The position numbers were made by a program, and so were the translations under genes. 64,000 bases of DNA from assembly GCF_001696455.1 (NCBI RefSeq), contig NZ_MAUJ01000001.1, positions 1,736,001 through 1,800,000 of the forward strand, written 5' to 3'. Source of the DNA: Pseudoalteromonas luteoviolacea. Lineage in GTDB: Bacteria; Pseudomonadota; Gammaproteobacteria; Enterobacterales; Alteromonadaceae. This document shows positions 32,801-40,731 of the stretch, one piece after another. The notes below the pieces were generated by a model. It saw only the letters and a program-made list of their open reading frames with translations. It ran no database searches and was not told where the DNA came from. Each line of letters begins with the position of its first letter. The stretch's first letter is position 1.

Positions 32801-34924
32801 CGTCACAGAGATCTGAATATTCTCATAAACCGCGATATCAGCAACCGCAGGGGTTCCAGATAAACGACCTGTTTGTGTATCAAAAGTCGCCCATGATGGC
32901 TTGTTCACGATAGAGAAAGTTAAGTCATCTTTATTCTGATCTGACGCCGTTGGTGTAAAGCTATACACCCTACCAGCACCAACGGTAAGTTCAGGTTTAC
33001 CGCCAATGACTGGTGCTACATCACCTAATTTAGGGCAGGTATCACCGAATAAAATTTCTGCAAACTCAGGGTTATCAACAAATGGATTACGGTTACCCTG
33101 TTGTTCAACGATGCGTTGGTGTCTATCAAGCTCTAACTGATCAATCGTATCTTCACGATGCCAATCCATGAGATTACACAGTACACCTAAAGTCGGTGAA
33201 CTACTTGCGCTGATATTGTTCACAAGCTCAAGATCTGGCATGCCACCGTCTGTGCCATCATAGCGCACGGCCATGTAGAACATCATACGGGCAGTATCAC
33301 CTTTTACTGCATCTCTTGGCTCAAATGAGTCACTGTCAGTAAAGTTACCAGGGGCGTTATCAACCGGGTTACCACCGTCATCATAGTCTTTGCTACTACG
33401 TGTTGAGTTAACCTTTACATCGGTTGGTCTCAAATGGTGAATGTCAGTATAACCATATTGACCTTCGCTCGGAAAACCATGGGATTTTGGCCAGCTATGC
33501 TCACGGTTCCAATCGGTTGTGCCACCACCATTGGTGTTTTTGTCCTGACTTCGACCTGTATAAAACAGCAATACATTGCTTGGATTATTAGGATCTTCGT
33601 CGGTATATTTTAACGCATCCCACACTTGCGAGTACGTCATTCTTTGCTGACCTTGCCTCGCAATCTGCGACAATGCATTTTCTAGCTCAGTGCCCACTTT
33701 GCCAATCGCCGAGGCATAGTAAGTATTGTAGTCGTAGTTACTACCCGGTTTGTCAGTTACGGTAATCGAAAATGCCGGTAGGCTCACTGGTGCATTGACA
33801 CCATCAGTCACTGAAATGACGATGTTGTCATTGCTGCCTACATCTGACTCAGCGGGTGCGCCCGACAGCTTACCCGTTGCCGTATCAAAGGCAGCCCAGC
33901 TTGGCTTGTTTGTAATTGAAAATACCAAATCGTCGTTTTCAAGATCGATGACAACAGGCGTAAAGGTATAATTTCTAGTGGCCTGCACTGAAGTGCTTGG
34001 TGAGCCAGATATCACAGGCGCATCGTTGGTACCTGCCGCTCTTACTAAGATTGAGAACCCATTAAGCGCATTGGTCACGGTGCCATCATTCACTGTGATA
34101 ACAATGTTGTCGTACGTACCGATATCAGATGCCGTTGGTGTACCTGATAATTTGCCTGTTGCCGTATCAAAACTTGCCCAGCTCGGCTTATTCTCGATGG
34201 CAAACACCAGCGTGTCATTATCTAGGTTGGTTACAGTTGGAGTAAATACGTAGTTATCAGTGGCATTCACGATGCCTTTTGGTGTACCACTTATTTCTGA
34301 TGGAATGTTACCACTGCCACCACATGCAGCGACACCGGAACAACCTAGACCGTCAAAGGTATTCTTTGCAAAGCCAACCCACTCATTCGCAGGGTCAAAG
34401 GCGTCATCAATAACGGTATCGCCATTTTCAATGCCAATCTTGCGACGTAGCGTTTTGTCTTTTGTACTTGTATCGCCCGAACCCCAGCTGCTGCCGGGAT
34501 CTGTACCCACTTGGCCAATACTGTCAACAATTACGCCGTTGACTAACAGGGTTAGTGCATCATCCCCATTAAAGTATGTTGCAGTACTCGCAACATCGCC
34601 CAGCGCTTTTAGCTCATCGCTCGCACCATTATTGTAAAGTACATAACTTCCACCCGCAGCCAACGTCCCAGACAAAGTCAAAGGCGTCACGTCATCAAGC
34701 TTTTTACCATTCGCGGTTAATGCAATGCTAACCGTGCTTAGATCGATGCTGTTGCTACCAAAGTTGGTTATTTCTAACGCTTTATTATTGCTGCTACCTT
34801 CAATGTACTCAGTGAAGATAACATTCGCACTGGCTTGGCCTGCAACGATACTTGAGCATAGCCCCATGGCTATACAGCGCCTCAAGTATCGCAGTTTAGT
34901 GCGATGCTTATTATTAGAGTTCAT
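26900..34924 (-). CDS. Giant secreted dual-nuclease protein (EndA + ExeM/NucH-type EEP), GlyGly-CTERM
   Basis: 2674 residues, a single open frame. Order: signal peptide (1-33); lamin-tail domain (~34-200); two He_PIG Ig-like repeats (~205-390); endonuclease I domain (~400-635) with WNREHSWPKSHG at 472-483, DIHHLRPTD at 494-502 and RMMFYMAVRY; two more He_PIG repeats (~636-820); second lamin-tail domain (~827-1000); OB-fold region (~1010-1120); EEP nuclease (~1270-1585) with FNVLN, GLMEIENN, ILGDFNAY (1476-1483) and YRSSDHDP (1571-1578). Then follow four tandem cadherin-like repeats, Calx-beta-like, thrombospondin type-3-like Ca sites, a choice-of-anchor U-like region, two more repeats and a C-terminal GSMPVLMLLLVIPALLRRRR anchor. 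Usual ExeM/NucH proteins are much shorter and lack the EndA domain. Likely degrades extracellular DNA. Confidence 0.92.
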   Translation of the reverse strand: MNSNNKHRTKLRYLRRCIAMGLCSSIVAGQASANVIFTEYIEGSSNNKALEITNFGSNSIDLSTVSIALTANGKKLDDVTPLTLSGTLAAGGSYVLYNNGASDELKALGDVASTATYFNGDDALTLLVNGVIVDSIGQVGTDPGSSWGSGDTSTKDKTLRRKIGIENGDTVIDDAFDPANEWVGFAKNTFDGLGCSGVAACGGSGNIPSEISGTPKGIVNATDNYVFTPTVTNLDNDTLVFAIENKPSWASFDTATGKLSGTPTASDIGTYDNIVITVNDGTVTNALNGFSILVRAAGTNDAPVISGSPSTSVQATRNYTFTPVVIDLENDDLVFSITNKPSWAAFDTATGKLSGAPAESDVGSNDNIVISVTDGVNAPVSLPAFSITVTDKPGSNYDYNTYYASAIGKVGTELENALSQIARQGQQRMTYSQVWDALKYTDEDPNNPSNVLLFYTGRSQDKNTNGGGTTDWNREHSWPKSHGFPSEGQYGYTDIHHLRPTDVKVNSTRSSKDYDDGGNPVDNAPGNFTDSDSFEPRDAVKGDTARMMFYMAVRYDGTDGGMPDLELVNNISASSSPTLGVLCNLMDWHREDTIDQLELDRHQRIVEQQGNRNPFVDNPEFAEILFGDTCPKLGDVAPVIGGKPELTVGAGRVYSFTPTASDQNKDDLTFSIVNKPSWATFDTQTGRLSGTPAVADIAVYENIQISVTDGKSTVSLPSFNIEVVDPSTIKNPPTISGKPNTSAVVDVAYSFQPQANDVDNDTLTFSITNKPTWATFNTQNGELSGTPSSKDIGTTSNIVIGVTDGNTDVVNLPEFSIQVSEKVEASKVIFTEYIEGSSSNKAVEITNFTGATLDLSRVTITLADNGKPLTTEGLRTQTLSGELKHGETHVIANSSANDDIKSRQDSTSTITYFNGDDALVLMVDGQVADVFGQVGTDPGSAWGSGDTSTKDKTLRRKDGITSGDTVLDDAFDPSIEWEGFAKNTADGLGCSGVAACGTDGGSTPPQVQIGACSDPATLISAIQGNGKSSPLVDQSVVIEGVVVASFQDAGQHGGFFIQEEDQHADRDSNTSEGIFVADTNTKVKVGEQVRVLGKVAEKYDLTQINTVSDTISCATDVLTQVTPTEVNLPFAKGFDQETLEGMWISMPQKLHVTLSHNFTKYGEIYLSQGMRMQPTNKYPKDDPRRAELAELNVRNVLLVDDNSTQSNPEEISYYPDFSADKPLRSGAQASNMSGVIHYTYGNYKLIPTSVPSFEQSNPRRNKPVERKSEQHIRVASFNVLNYFVDFNGRGANNEKEFNRQRSKVIRAILASDSDVVGLMEIENNGYGDNSAIKNLIDGLNERDEVNDWAFIDPKLDQVGTDSVTVGIIYRANRVAPQGTAQVITDAPFDEATRAHRPPMLQSFKPINGGKEVRVVVNHFRSKGGSCGADMDDAVEGACNGQRVLAAKTVIAALTKANGEATTNTVIQSADAPVYAILGDFNAYAYEAPMLEFYNAGFANLSIEKEAGDNYSYYYSGVAGSLDHMLTASTSVDSVVQTMHWHINADEAAGLDYNTEGKSEDQQSKWFSESPYRSSDHDPVITDFDLEAVVIPDNQAPVANDDTADAVQGDTVTIDVLANDTDADANALTITAATLVSGSGEVRFTDAQVSYVPSADFVGEALISYTITDGNGGTASANIVVNVIAKNKAPVAVNDTASVLEDQVVTIAVLGNDTDENVATLKVSSATLTSGSGQVEFSGSEVTYTPAANFNGAAQISYVIRDEEGLTASADIAVTVAPQNDAPTVVNDSVTVSAKVTAEIDVLANDSDIDGDLLRITSASADIGNVVIDGNVLLYKAPALNSGNAIINYAISDGSATSEGTVRVQISTANLAPVATDDFVQLDANQSTVTVAVLNNDRDPDGDKLSLVAVNADAGNAVIADNQIVFSTNDTFNGVAQVRYAISDGFGGRAEGVLEVRQDQPSAPVITVPADLTVNATGQLTKVDLGVATAVDNSGEPIAVELVGSNFLPSGENKVYWQACGTEDVCAKAAQIVNVRPMVSIPAPSQIIVEGQTATVPVVLSGEHFEYPVIIDFAVSGTASEDDYTMAAGKLTIESGTRGEITVETLLDEVNDSDETLVISLDTTGLNASVEQRHEITIVESNIAPELTLNAEQQGEARSIMVTEHGLITITAEVLDQNSADTHVIEWTAQDGLTNESNDSTVFSINAADLSVGVYQISAKAIDNEGLFDTQSVVFKVVSEQPTLDENADSDGDLLNDAMEGFGDDDADGIPNYLDPIDVQCNVLPSSGNNWGSSLIEVEAGVCMSLGGLGLSSDKNAASLSAEEAVNTGLVNADEGVENRGGIFDFVVNMPSGTDSVKVVLPQQAAVPANAQYRKYLPNQGWVTFSAQNGNAIHSAMGQEGYCPSINDASWQEGLVEGAWCVRLTLVDGGEYDADGVKNGKIVDPGGVGVTRSDNKAPVSLDDTQEVVRNESVVIEVLANDTDADGDTLYVINAVAERGTVTINNDSSLQYQSALDYVGTDTIQYTVSDGKGATSTASVRVNIVAKAPVQNQAPIAVDDITDLYNDQTVTVNVISNDSDPEGGKLTLISATAESGEVTFTDSSITFKPDANSEGKVAINYVVVDEHNAQASGTLYVTVNVRPSGSSEPEKVEISSGSMPVLMLLLVIPALLRRRR

Positions 34925-35598
34925 ATTTTTCCCGTGTGTTTATTACTCTGTTTTATCATTTTGAGTTAAATTGGTTTTATTTAGGGTACAAATATTCCCA
35001 ATGAAAAATGGGAGGCGAATATAATACTCTATTATGAACTTTTTATTAAAAATGAATTAAAGATAGGACATCAAATAGCAACAATTGAAACGAGGTTAAT
35101 TTAACACTAGATCGAATAAAAGTACCATAAAGGGGACATTTGTCCGCGTATAAGTTGCTGATTAATCTATACTAATAAGATGATAAAGTTACATATTAAT
35201 TGATTAACCGTAGAGAACTTCAAACCTACTCAAACGATAAAAAACATAAATAAAACATGATAAAAACATTTGAAACACAAAATAAACACAATAGAACGTT
35301 CTAATTTTCACAATTATTTACAAACTGTTTATTTTTCGTGCTACCGGCACCTCTAATTACTTCATAAATCTGAACAAAAACCATGCTATACGACCGCAAC
35401 GGTTGTAATTAAATATCTGATTAACACTGTCCGTAATATCCTTTTCAGTGCTTAAATACGCTAAAACCTAAATAATTATTGTCAAACGACTTGGCAATAA
35501 AATGCTTGGCTTATGGTTTAATATCATTAATATGCGACAATCTAGACTGAATGAGTTCCCATGTGTCAGGCGGTTCAATGGGTAAAAAGGCTAAACAG
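34925..35598. other. Intergenic region between divergent genes, AT-rich
   Basis: 674 bp with no convincing gene. It must hold the promoters of the giant nuclease gene (leftward) and the epimerase gene (rightward). No clear operator or RNA gene seen. Confidence 0.5.
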
Positions 35599-36498
35599 AT
35601 GAAGGTATTGGTAACAGGTTCCGCAGGTAGAGTGGGACGCGCCATTTATATCAAGCTCATGCAAAACTATGAGGTTGTCGGATTGGATCTCACGCCTTGC
35701 TCAACGGCAGACTTTGTCGGAGATATTCGCGATCGCACACTTGTACGCAATGCCCTAGACGGGGTGGATGCCGTAATTCATACCGCTGCCCTACACGCTC
35801 CTCACGTTGGTCTAAAGAGCGAACAGTCCTTTCAAGAAATCAATGTCGACGCGACAAAACAGCTCGCTTTACAAGGTATTGCAGCTGGCATAAAACAATT
35901 TGTGTTCACCAGCACCACGGCTTTGTATGGTTACGCCTCTACTCCTGAGGGCAAAGCAGGCTGGATAAATGAGCAAACGCCTCCACAACCAAAATCTATT
36001 TATCATAAAAGTAAAATTCGTGCTGAGCACGAGTTAGAGGCCATTGCGAAAAAACACGACTTGCCTGTGACAGTCCTACAAATGTCGAGGTGTTTTCCTG
36101 AACCAGCTGATTTAATGGCGGTGTATCGCTTAACGCGAGGTATTGATGCCAGAGATGTGGCACTCGCTCACATGTGTGCGATTAAAAAGTGCCTTGCAGG
36201 GTTCAATCGTTTTATAATTTCGGGTAAGACGCCATTTAGTAGCACAGATACGTCAGACCTATTTCACCGCGCAGACACATTATTAGCACAGCAGTGCCCA
36301 AAAATCGCAGCGGCATTTCAAGCGAGAGATTGGGTATTACCAAAAAGCTTAGATAGGGTTTATGATTCGTCTTTGGCACAAACCCAGTTGGAATGGAACC
36401 CGCAATATGGCTTTGAGCATGTCCTGACATTGCTCGATAACGACTTTGCAGAAGTACTCCCTGTATTAACGAACACCAAAAAACAACCTAGCAATTAG
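35599..36498 (+). CDS. NAD-dependent epimerase/dehydratase (SDR) family protein
   Basis: Extended short-chain dehydrogenase: N-terminal KVLVTGSAGRVG nucleotide-binding loop (residues 2-13), VGDIRD near 40, ALDGVDAVIHTAA near 54-66, FVFTSTTALYG near 98-108 and the catalytic YHKSK near 135-139. About 299 residues. ATG 35599 (AAAGG upstream) puts the fold at the start; ATG 35578 with AGGCGG is an alternative. Substrate, probably a nucleotide sugar or related carbonyl, cannot be told. Confidence 0.88.
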   Translation: MKVLVTGSAGRVGRAIYIKLMQNYEVVGLDLTPCSTADFVGDIRDRTLVRNALDGVDAVIHTAALHAPHVGLKSEQSFQEINVDATKQLALQGIAAGIKQFVFTSTTALYGYASTPEGKAGWINEQTPPQPKSIYHKSKIRAEHELEAIAKKHDLPVTVLQMSRCFPEPADLMAVYRLTRGIDARDVALAHMCAIKKCLAGFNRFIISGKTPFSSTDTSDLFHRADTLLAQQCPKIAAAFQARDWVLPKSLDRVYDSSLAQTQLEWNPQYGFEHVLTLLDNDFAEVLPVLTNTKKQPSN

Positions 36499-36592
36499 CC
36501 AGCGTTGTATTTACGGTTAATACAAGTGCTTTTAATATAGTCATCAATTAAAAATAAGCGCGCATTTTACGATAAATGATTGGTGTAGATAC

Positions 36593-37081
36593 ATGATATT
36601 AAATAGTATCGATGGTATTACGAGAGATTTATTCGACCAAGATGATAGCTGTAGAGATTTTAATTTTAAAGCGAAGAAATCGGAGCATATTATTGCGCTC
36701 ATTGCGTGGTTTCAAGAACGCTATAACACCCTATCATGCAATGGTGATTTAGGTGAATTTTCAGATTTCTCCTCTTGTAATACGCGCCTAACAACATTAC
36801 GCCCATCTCAATATGTTCAGATAATATGCCAAGATACATCTACTCTAATCAAACATATACAGGTGTTTTTATATATAGAGGACAATAGGAATATTGATGT
36901 CGAAATCTCCTTCTTTGCGCAAGACATTGACAGGAGTCAATTCGAGCTAGGCCCATTTCTAGCACTGCTCAAAACTTGGCAAATCTTAGCACAAGCAGAT
37001 ATTGGTTATTTGCGCTATGAGAATGCCAGCTGGCACTTTGGTGATAAAAACGATGTGATTTATATTTCAAAGTTAGTATAA
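36593..37081 (+). CDS. Hypothetical protein (162 aa)
   Basis: Soluble protein, mixed alpha/beta, aromatic-rich C-terminus (IGYLRYENASWHFGDKNDVIYISKL). No signal or membrane segment. It lies upstream of the similar-looking small gene at 37143, possibly an operon with the latter. Family not recognised. Confidence 0.7.
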   Translation: MILNSIDGITRDLFDQDDSCRDFNFKAKKSEHIIALIAWFQERYNTLSCNGDLGEFSDFSSCNTRLTTLRPSQYVQIICQDTSTLIKHIQVFLYIEDNRNIDVEISFFAQDIDRSQFELGPFLALLKTWQILAQADIGYLRYENASWHFGDKNDVIYISKLV

Positions 37082-37142
37082 GACCTATAAAGGTTTTAAA
37101 TGCTATTTGTATACCCACTTTTGAATCATAACTGGAGAAAAC

Positions 37143-37503
37143 ATGTTAGTTTGGGATGAAACCGATGTATTAACGGTCTTGGAGGTTATTCCACAAGTTG
37201 ACTGTGATGGTATATGGCACAGATATGAGGTCGAAAAGGACGGCATTAAACTGACGATTCATATTTATCAGTATGATGGAGACATTAGCTTCGAACTCAT
37301 AAATAGTGCAAATAATATGAGCCTGTTTTCGATGTCGCTGGTGGATTGTAATGGCGTTTTGAAAAAAAAAAGATAATACCGGTGAGTATCTTCAATTTGC
37401 GCCTGCAAACTGTTTTAGTCATCGTTACGACGGCCAAACCACGATACCTTATGGCGTTCGAGTAATGGTGAACCCAAGCATCAATGTTTCATTTTACCGA
37501 TAA
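37143..37503 (+). pseudogene. Hypothetical protein gene frameshifted in a 10-A run
   Basis: The first frame (77 codons, LVWDETDVLTVLEVIPQVDCDGIWHRYEV...) goes through GVLKKKR and stops right after a run of ten A (37362-37371). With nine A the frame continues (KDNTGEYLQFAPANCF..YGVRVMVNPSINVSFYR) to TAA 37501-37503, giving ~119 residues. Could be true inactivation, transcriptional slippage that makes both products, or an assembly error. GGAG lies 6 bases before ATG 37143. Confidence 0.7.
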
Positions 37504-37594
37504 CCAACATGAAATATTAAAGGGATATAAATAACGCTCAATAAGCTATTTGAGCAATATTGCAAACAAAAAAATGTGGAGCCTGAGTTAAAGG

Positions 37595-38212
37595 ATGGAT
37601 TCTACGAGCACATACAGACCTTATTTTACACTCGCAATATGCATACTCACCATGTGTGTGTCATTGTTCGTCGCACTTCAAGTTTCAGGTTCCTTTTTTG
37701 GTAAGTCCCGAATTATCTATCTCGCTGACTATGGCGGCATTACCCTACAAAGCATTAAAGACATGGAACTTTGGCGATTTTTAGCGGCGCAACTTATTCA
37801 TGTTCATCAAAAACATATGCTGTATAACGTGCTGTCAATTCTATTAATTGGGGTTATTTTAGAGCGATATATTGGCCATAAATATATGTTCGCTGTCTGG
37901 CTAATCGGCGGTGGTGTCGGCACTGCGTTTACCACCGCGCTTGGCTCAGTGCCATGGAACACAGGCACTGGAGCTTCACAAGCCGCCTTGGCATTTGCAG
38001 GGTTTGGTCTCATATTTTTAAAAACACACAGACGAAGCAGGTACTCACTTATCATCGCAATAGTATTTGCGATATTGCCCGCTTTATACCTCGATTTAAA
38101 AACAGCAGGCTACCCAAAGCCAACTCATATTTTAAGTTTTACAATTGGAACCATAATGGCAGCGTGGTACACATGGCGCTCAACCGTTACCCCAAATTCA
38201 AAGGTTAACTAA
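37595..38212 (+). CDS. Rhomboid-family intramembrane serine protease-like protein (205 aa)
   Basis: Six predicted helices. Rhomboid landmarks: ELWRFLAAQLIHVHQKHMLYNVLSILLIGVILE (His-x3-Asn type TM2), a GTGASQAALAFAG loop where rhomboids have GxSG, and a late helix with PTHILSFTIGTI where the catalytic His is expected. Ser and His of the dyad are both present, but GASQ departs from the usual GASG. Cleaves substrate helices in the membrane if active. ATG 37595 has AAAGG immediately before it, so the start is not certain. Confidence 0.8.
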   Translation: MDSTSTYRPYFTLAICILTMCVSLFVALQVSGSFFGKSRIIYLADYGGITLQSIKDMELWRFLAAQLIHVHQKHMLYNVLSILLIGVILERYIGHKYMFAVWLIGGGVGTAFTTALGSVPWNTGTGASQAALAFAGFGLIFLKTHRRSRYSLIIAIVFAILPALYLDLKTAGYPKPTHILSFTIGTIMAAWYTWRSTVTPNSKVN

Positions 38213-38244
38213 CTTACTTGTAATACATGTGCTCAAGGTGTACT

Positions 38245-38847
38245 TCACAATTTTTTTAGCGCCACCCTCGACCAAGTGACATGTTGTTTATTCGGCAGCT
38301 TACTTGGTTGATTTTCGAGCTGAAGAATGACTTCAAAGCCAAATTCTTTAGCATATTCAACAAGCTCTTTTGCGCTTGTTGGGAACACATGGGTTCCGCC
38401 ACCAGCGGGACCGTGTCTGAGTGAAATGGCACATACTGCATTGTGCGCCATTAAAGATGATAGTCGCTTTATGCACCTTCGACGCTCTTCATAACTCAGG
38501 TGATGCCAAACACCATCCAAGAGCACAAAGTTAAACGCACCCTCGTCAATTGAGACTTTCTGTAGCGCTGGCAAGCTGTCGTTTAACCACAGAATATCCA
38601 ATGTTTGGTAGCTTGCAACAGCCTCCTTAAGGAATGGTGCAAAAGGCTCTATCGCCACAACTTCGTAGCCAAGCCTGCTAAGCGCTGCTGCATTTTGGCC
38701 GACTCCGCATCCTGCGTCTAAAACTCGTGCAGGCAGTGGTGGTAAAAACCTTAAAAAATCCTGATTAATGTCCTCAAACTTCAGATTAGCACTGGCGGTT
38801 ACAAACGCATCAATGACTTTTTCATACCCTTGAGTCCCTAAAACCAA
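38245..38847 (-). CDS. Class I SAM-dependent methyltransferase (200 aa)
   Basis: Motif I VLDAGCGVGQNAAALS at about 42-57, acidic end of strand 2 (VVAIEPF), motif II-like FNFVLLDGVWHHLS near 104-117 and motif III region AVCAISLRHGPAGG. Typical Rossmann-fold methyltransferase length. Substrate unknown; the HVFPTSAKELVEYAKEFGFEVI ending suggests a small-molecule type. Convergent with the rhomboid gene. Confidence 0.88.
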   Translation of the reverse strand: MVLGTQGYEKVIDAFVTASANLKFEDINQDFLRFLPPLPARVLDAGCGVGQNAAALSRLGYEVVAIEPFAPFLKEAVASYQTLDILWLNDSLPALQKVSIDEGAFNFVLLDGVWHHLSYEERRRCIKRLSSLMAHNAVCAISLRHGPAGGGTHVFPTSAKELVEYAKEFGFEVILQLENQPSKLPNKQHVTWSRVALKKL

Positions 38848-39308
38848 CTCTATTTCTCCTCTCGTTTTATTTTTCGTTTTGATTTACCATGCTGCAATCA
38901 GGGTGAACAATATTCTATTACCCCATCATTCTTGCCTCATGACGGCACTAACCAAGGCCAACCATCTTCGAATTACCCATCAAACTCACAGCCAACCTGG
39001 ATAGCAACCATGCATTGAAAAACGCTTGCTCGATTTTGCTGCAAGTCTGGGGCAGAGTGTTTTTCATAACCAGAGTACACGCATACTACAAACCGAAAAA
39101 AATCATGTCACTGAGAAATTCAATAGGATGGAAAGCTTCAGGTTCACTCATAAAATTACATACCATGATAGTATTTTACTCCCCTCGACTTCCGGTTATC
39201 TAGCAGTGCTGACTAAAATAAATAACTTCATAAAAAACATAACAGTAAAGATCAATTAGCTAATCCAACATATACTAAAATCGCTTTTATAAAACAAAAA
39301 GGGAAATC
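38848..39308. other. Intergenic, 461 bp, no recognisable gene
   Basis: Contains short overlapping plus-strand frames (39015-39259) without ribosome binding sites or domain signals; they may be spurious. The promoter of the 39309 gene must be near its right end. Confidence 0.4.
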
Positions 39309-39860
39309 ATGAAAATTAAAGCGATATTAATTTGTCTTTCAATGGGCATGAGTGCCAATTTGGCCGCAAATTCGGTCTCATATAATGCCACGGAATGTGT
39401 ACAAAGGTATGTCAACCCTGGTGAGGAAACATTGAAATATAGGCATCGTTCATCGTCAAGCATCGAGAATGCCACAGCCCAAGATATCTATGTGTATTGC
39501 CCGCTTAACTTACAGCAAAACACACAAATCGAGTCCGTGCATGCATATTTTAATTTGGCCAGTAAACACCCTAGTGCCAATGCAGCTTGTACTTTAGAAA
39601 TTAAAGGAATGGCAAACCCTAGTGTGAGGCTATCGACTACTTCAGGCACATTTGAACGCGCCTCAAGACTCACAATGAGACCCGCTGAAGATTACGAAGC
39701 ACGTTTAGCTGCCTATCAAAGTTCATACCAGAATACTTGGGGAGAAGATGTGTCTGCCCATTTAAATTGCATAATACCGAGAGTTTCTGATGAAGCCATA
39801 AATGGGCCATACGGTTACACTCGCATGGTTGGGTATGTAATTAATTATACTTCACTATAA
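39309..39860 (+). CDS. Secreted hypothetical protein (183 aa)
   Basis: Signal peptide KIKAILICLSMGMSANLA with likely cleavage after about 20 residues (ANLAANS). The mature region has four Cys (TECVQR, VYCPLN, ACTLE, LNCII), so two disulfides are possible, and is beta-rich. ATG 39309 with GGGAAATC just upstream. Family unknown; periplasmic or extracellular. Confidence 0.8.
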   Translation: MKIKAILICLSMGMSANLAANSVSYNATECVQRYVNPGEETLKYRHRSSSSIENATAQDIYVYCPLNLQQNTQIESVHAYFNLASKHPSANAACTLEIKGMANPSVRLSTTSGTFERASRLTMRPAEDYEARLAAYQSSYQNTWGEDVSAHLNCIIPRVSDEAINGPYGYTRMVGYVINYTSL

Positions 39861-40142
39861 GATGACATCAGGGAAGTGTTCATTTAAACGATATACTTGT
39901 TAAAAGATAAACCCTTCCCTTTCACGAATAAGTGGCTAGCCCTTTATTGATACATTTCATACTAATGCGCAGTGTCTATTCTGAAACACGTCCTAACTAG
40001 TCTATTATTGCGTAAGCTTCATGGAGTTGCGTGTATTGGGGGGCTTAGTCATTCATCAAAGCCAAAGCGCGGCATAAAGTTGTGTTTAACTTAAAACAAC
40101 GCAAATACATCAAAGTGAGTAATTTAGACTAGCAACGAGTTA

Positions 40143-40565
40143 CTATTTACTCAACACAGGATTACCTTCTGCTAATTTTTCTAAGCGAGCGATTTGGGCT
40201 AACTCAGTTGGTGACAATGGTTCATAGAACCTCGGGTAAGGCCATCCATATCCCCAACGAAATGAGGTGGGTAAATACGGACTGCCACCAACTCTTACGC
40301 CTGCGAGCATGAGCTTTGCAATTTTAGCTTCACCCACGTTGGCAACACATTTTTCAAGCTCACGATCTGCATTTAGCCTGTCATCGTAAGTCCCCCCCTT
40401 CCAGTATGCATAGTCATGTGCGGTACAACATGAAAGCCACAACTCTTTTTGTGTGGGTGTACCATCAGGAAAAACACTGCACCCATCAGACGTAAAAGCG
40501 CTAATCGAATTGGCAGACAAATGTGTTGATATCAAAATGAAGAGCAAAGAAAGTAACGTGCGCAT
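40143..40565 (-). CDS. Secreted phospholipase A2-like protein (140 aa)
   Basis: Signal peptide RTLLSLLFILISTHLSA. Residues ~28-75 carry the prokaryotic phospholipase A2-like core: SDGCSVFPDGT, then LWLSCCTAHDYAYWKGGTYDDR with the Cys-Cys-x2-His-Asp catalytic helix, and ADRELEKCV. Phospholipase A2 folds use that His-Asp pair. It is short and ends in a proline/tyrosine-rich tail. Probable secreted lipase-like enzyme, substrate untested. ATG 40563-40565 has AAGG 7 bases upstream. Confidence 0.75.
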   Translation of the reverse strand: MRTLLSLLFILISTHLSANSISAFTSDGCSVFPDGTPTQKELWLSCCTAHDYAYWKGGTYDDRLNADRELEKCVANVGEAKIAKLMLAGVRVGGSPYLPTSFRWGYGWPYPRFYEPLSPTELAQIARLEKLAEGNPVLSK

Positions 40566-40731
40566 ATACAACCTTGAAGCAAATACTCTAAAAGCAAGGG
40601 CAGATTAAAATACACGAGGAAAATATTAAATTCCAGTCACCGCCAGATTACCAATAAAGTTAATGTCTTCTCTATTCACACATCCACTAAAATGCCTTAG
40701 ACTATGTGGCGATTTATCCTATGAGAATTAT

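Noticed and set aside
26900..34924. Considered two separate nuclease genes
   Set aside because: The frame is continuous over 2674 codons with one signal peptide and one C-terminal anchor.
27084..34964. Many plus-strand frames of 60-125 codons opposite the giant nuclease gene
   Set aside because: They are shadows of its repetitive coding sequence, without ribosome binding sites or domains.
34925..35598. Small RNA or operator in the long AT-rich gap
   Set aside because: No convincing palindrome or promoter-terminator pair was found by eye.
37530..37690. A frame (TLNKLFEQYCKQKN...YEHIQTLF) just upstream of and overlapping the rhomboid start
   Set aside because: It starts at ATA/ACG, overlaps the rhomboid gene in another frame and has no recognisable domain; possibly a gene remnant but not supportable.
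37595..38212. Calling it rhombosortase
   Set aside because: It lacks the exact rhombosortase active-site pattern; called rhomboid-like only.
39015..39259. Plus-strand frames of 62 and 77 codons
   Set aside because: No ribosome binding site, no family, overlapping each other.
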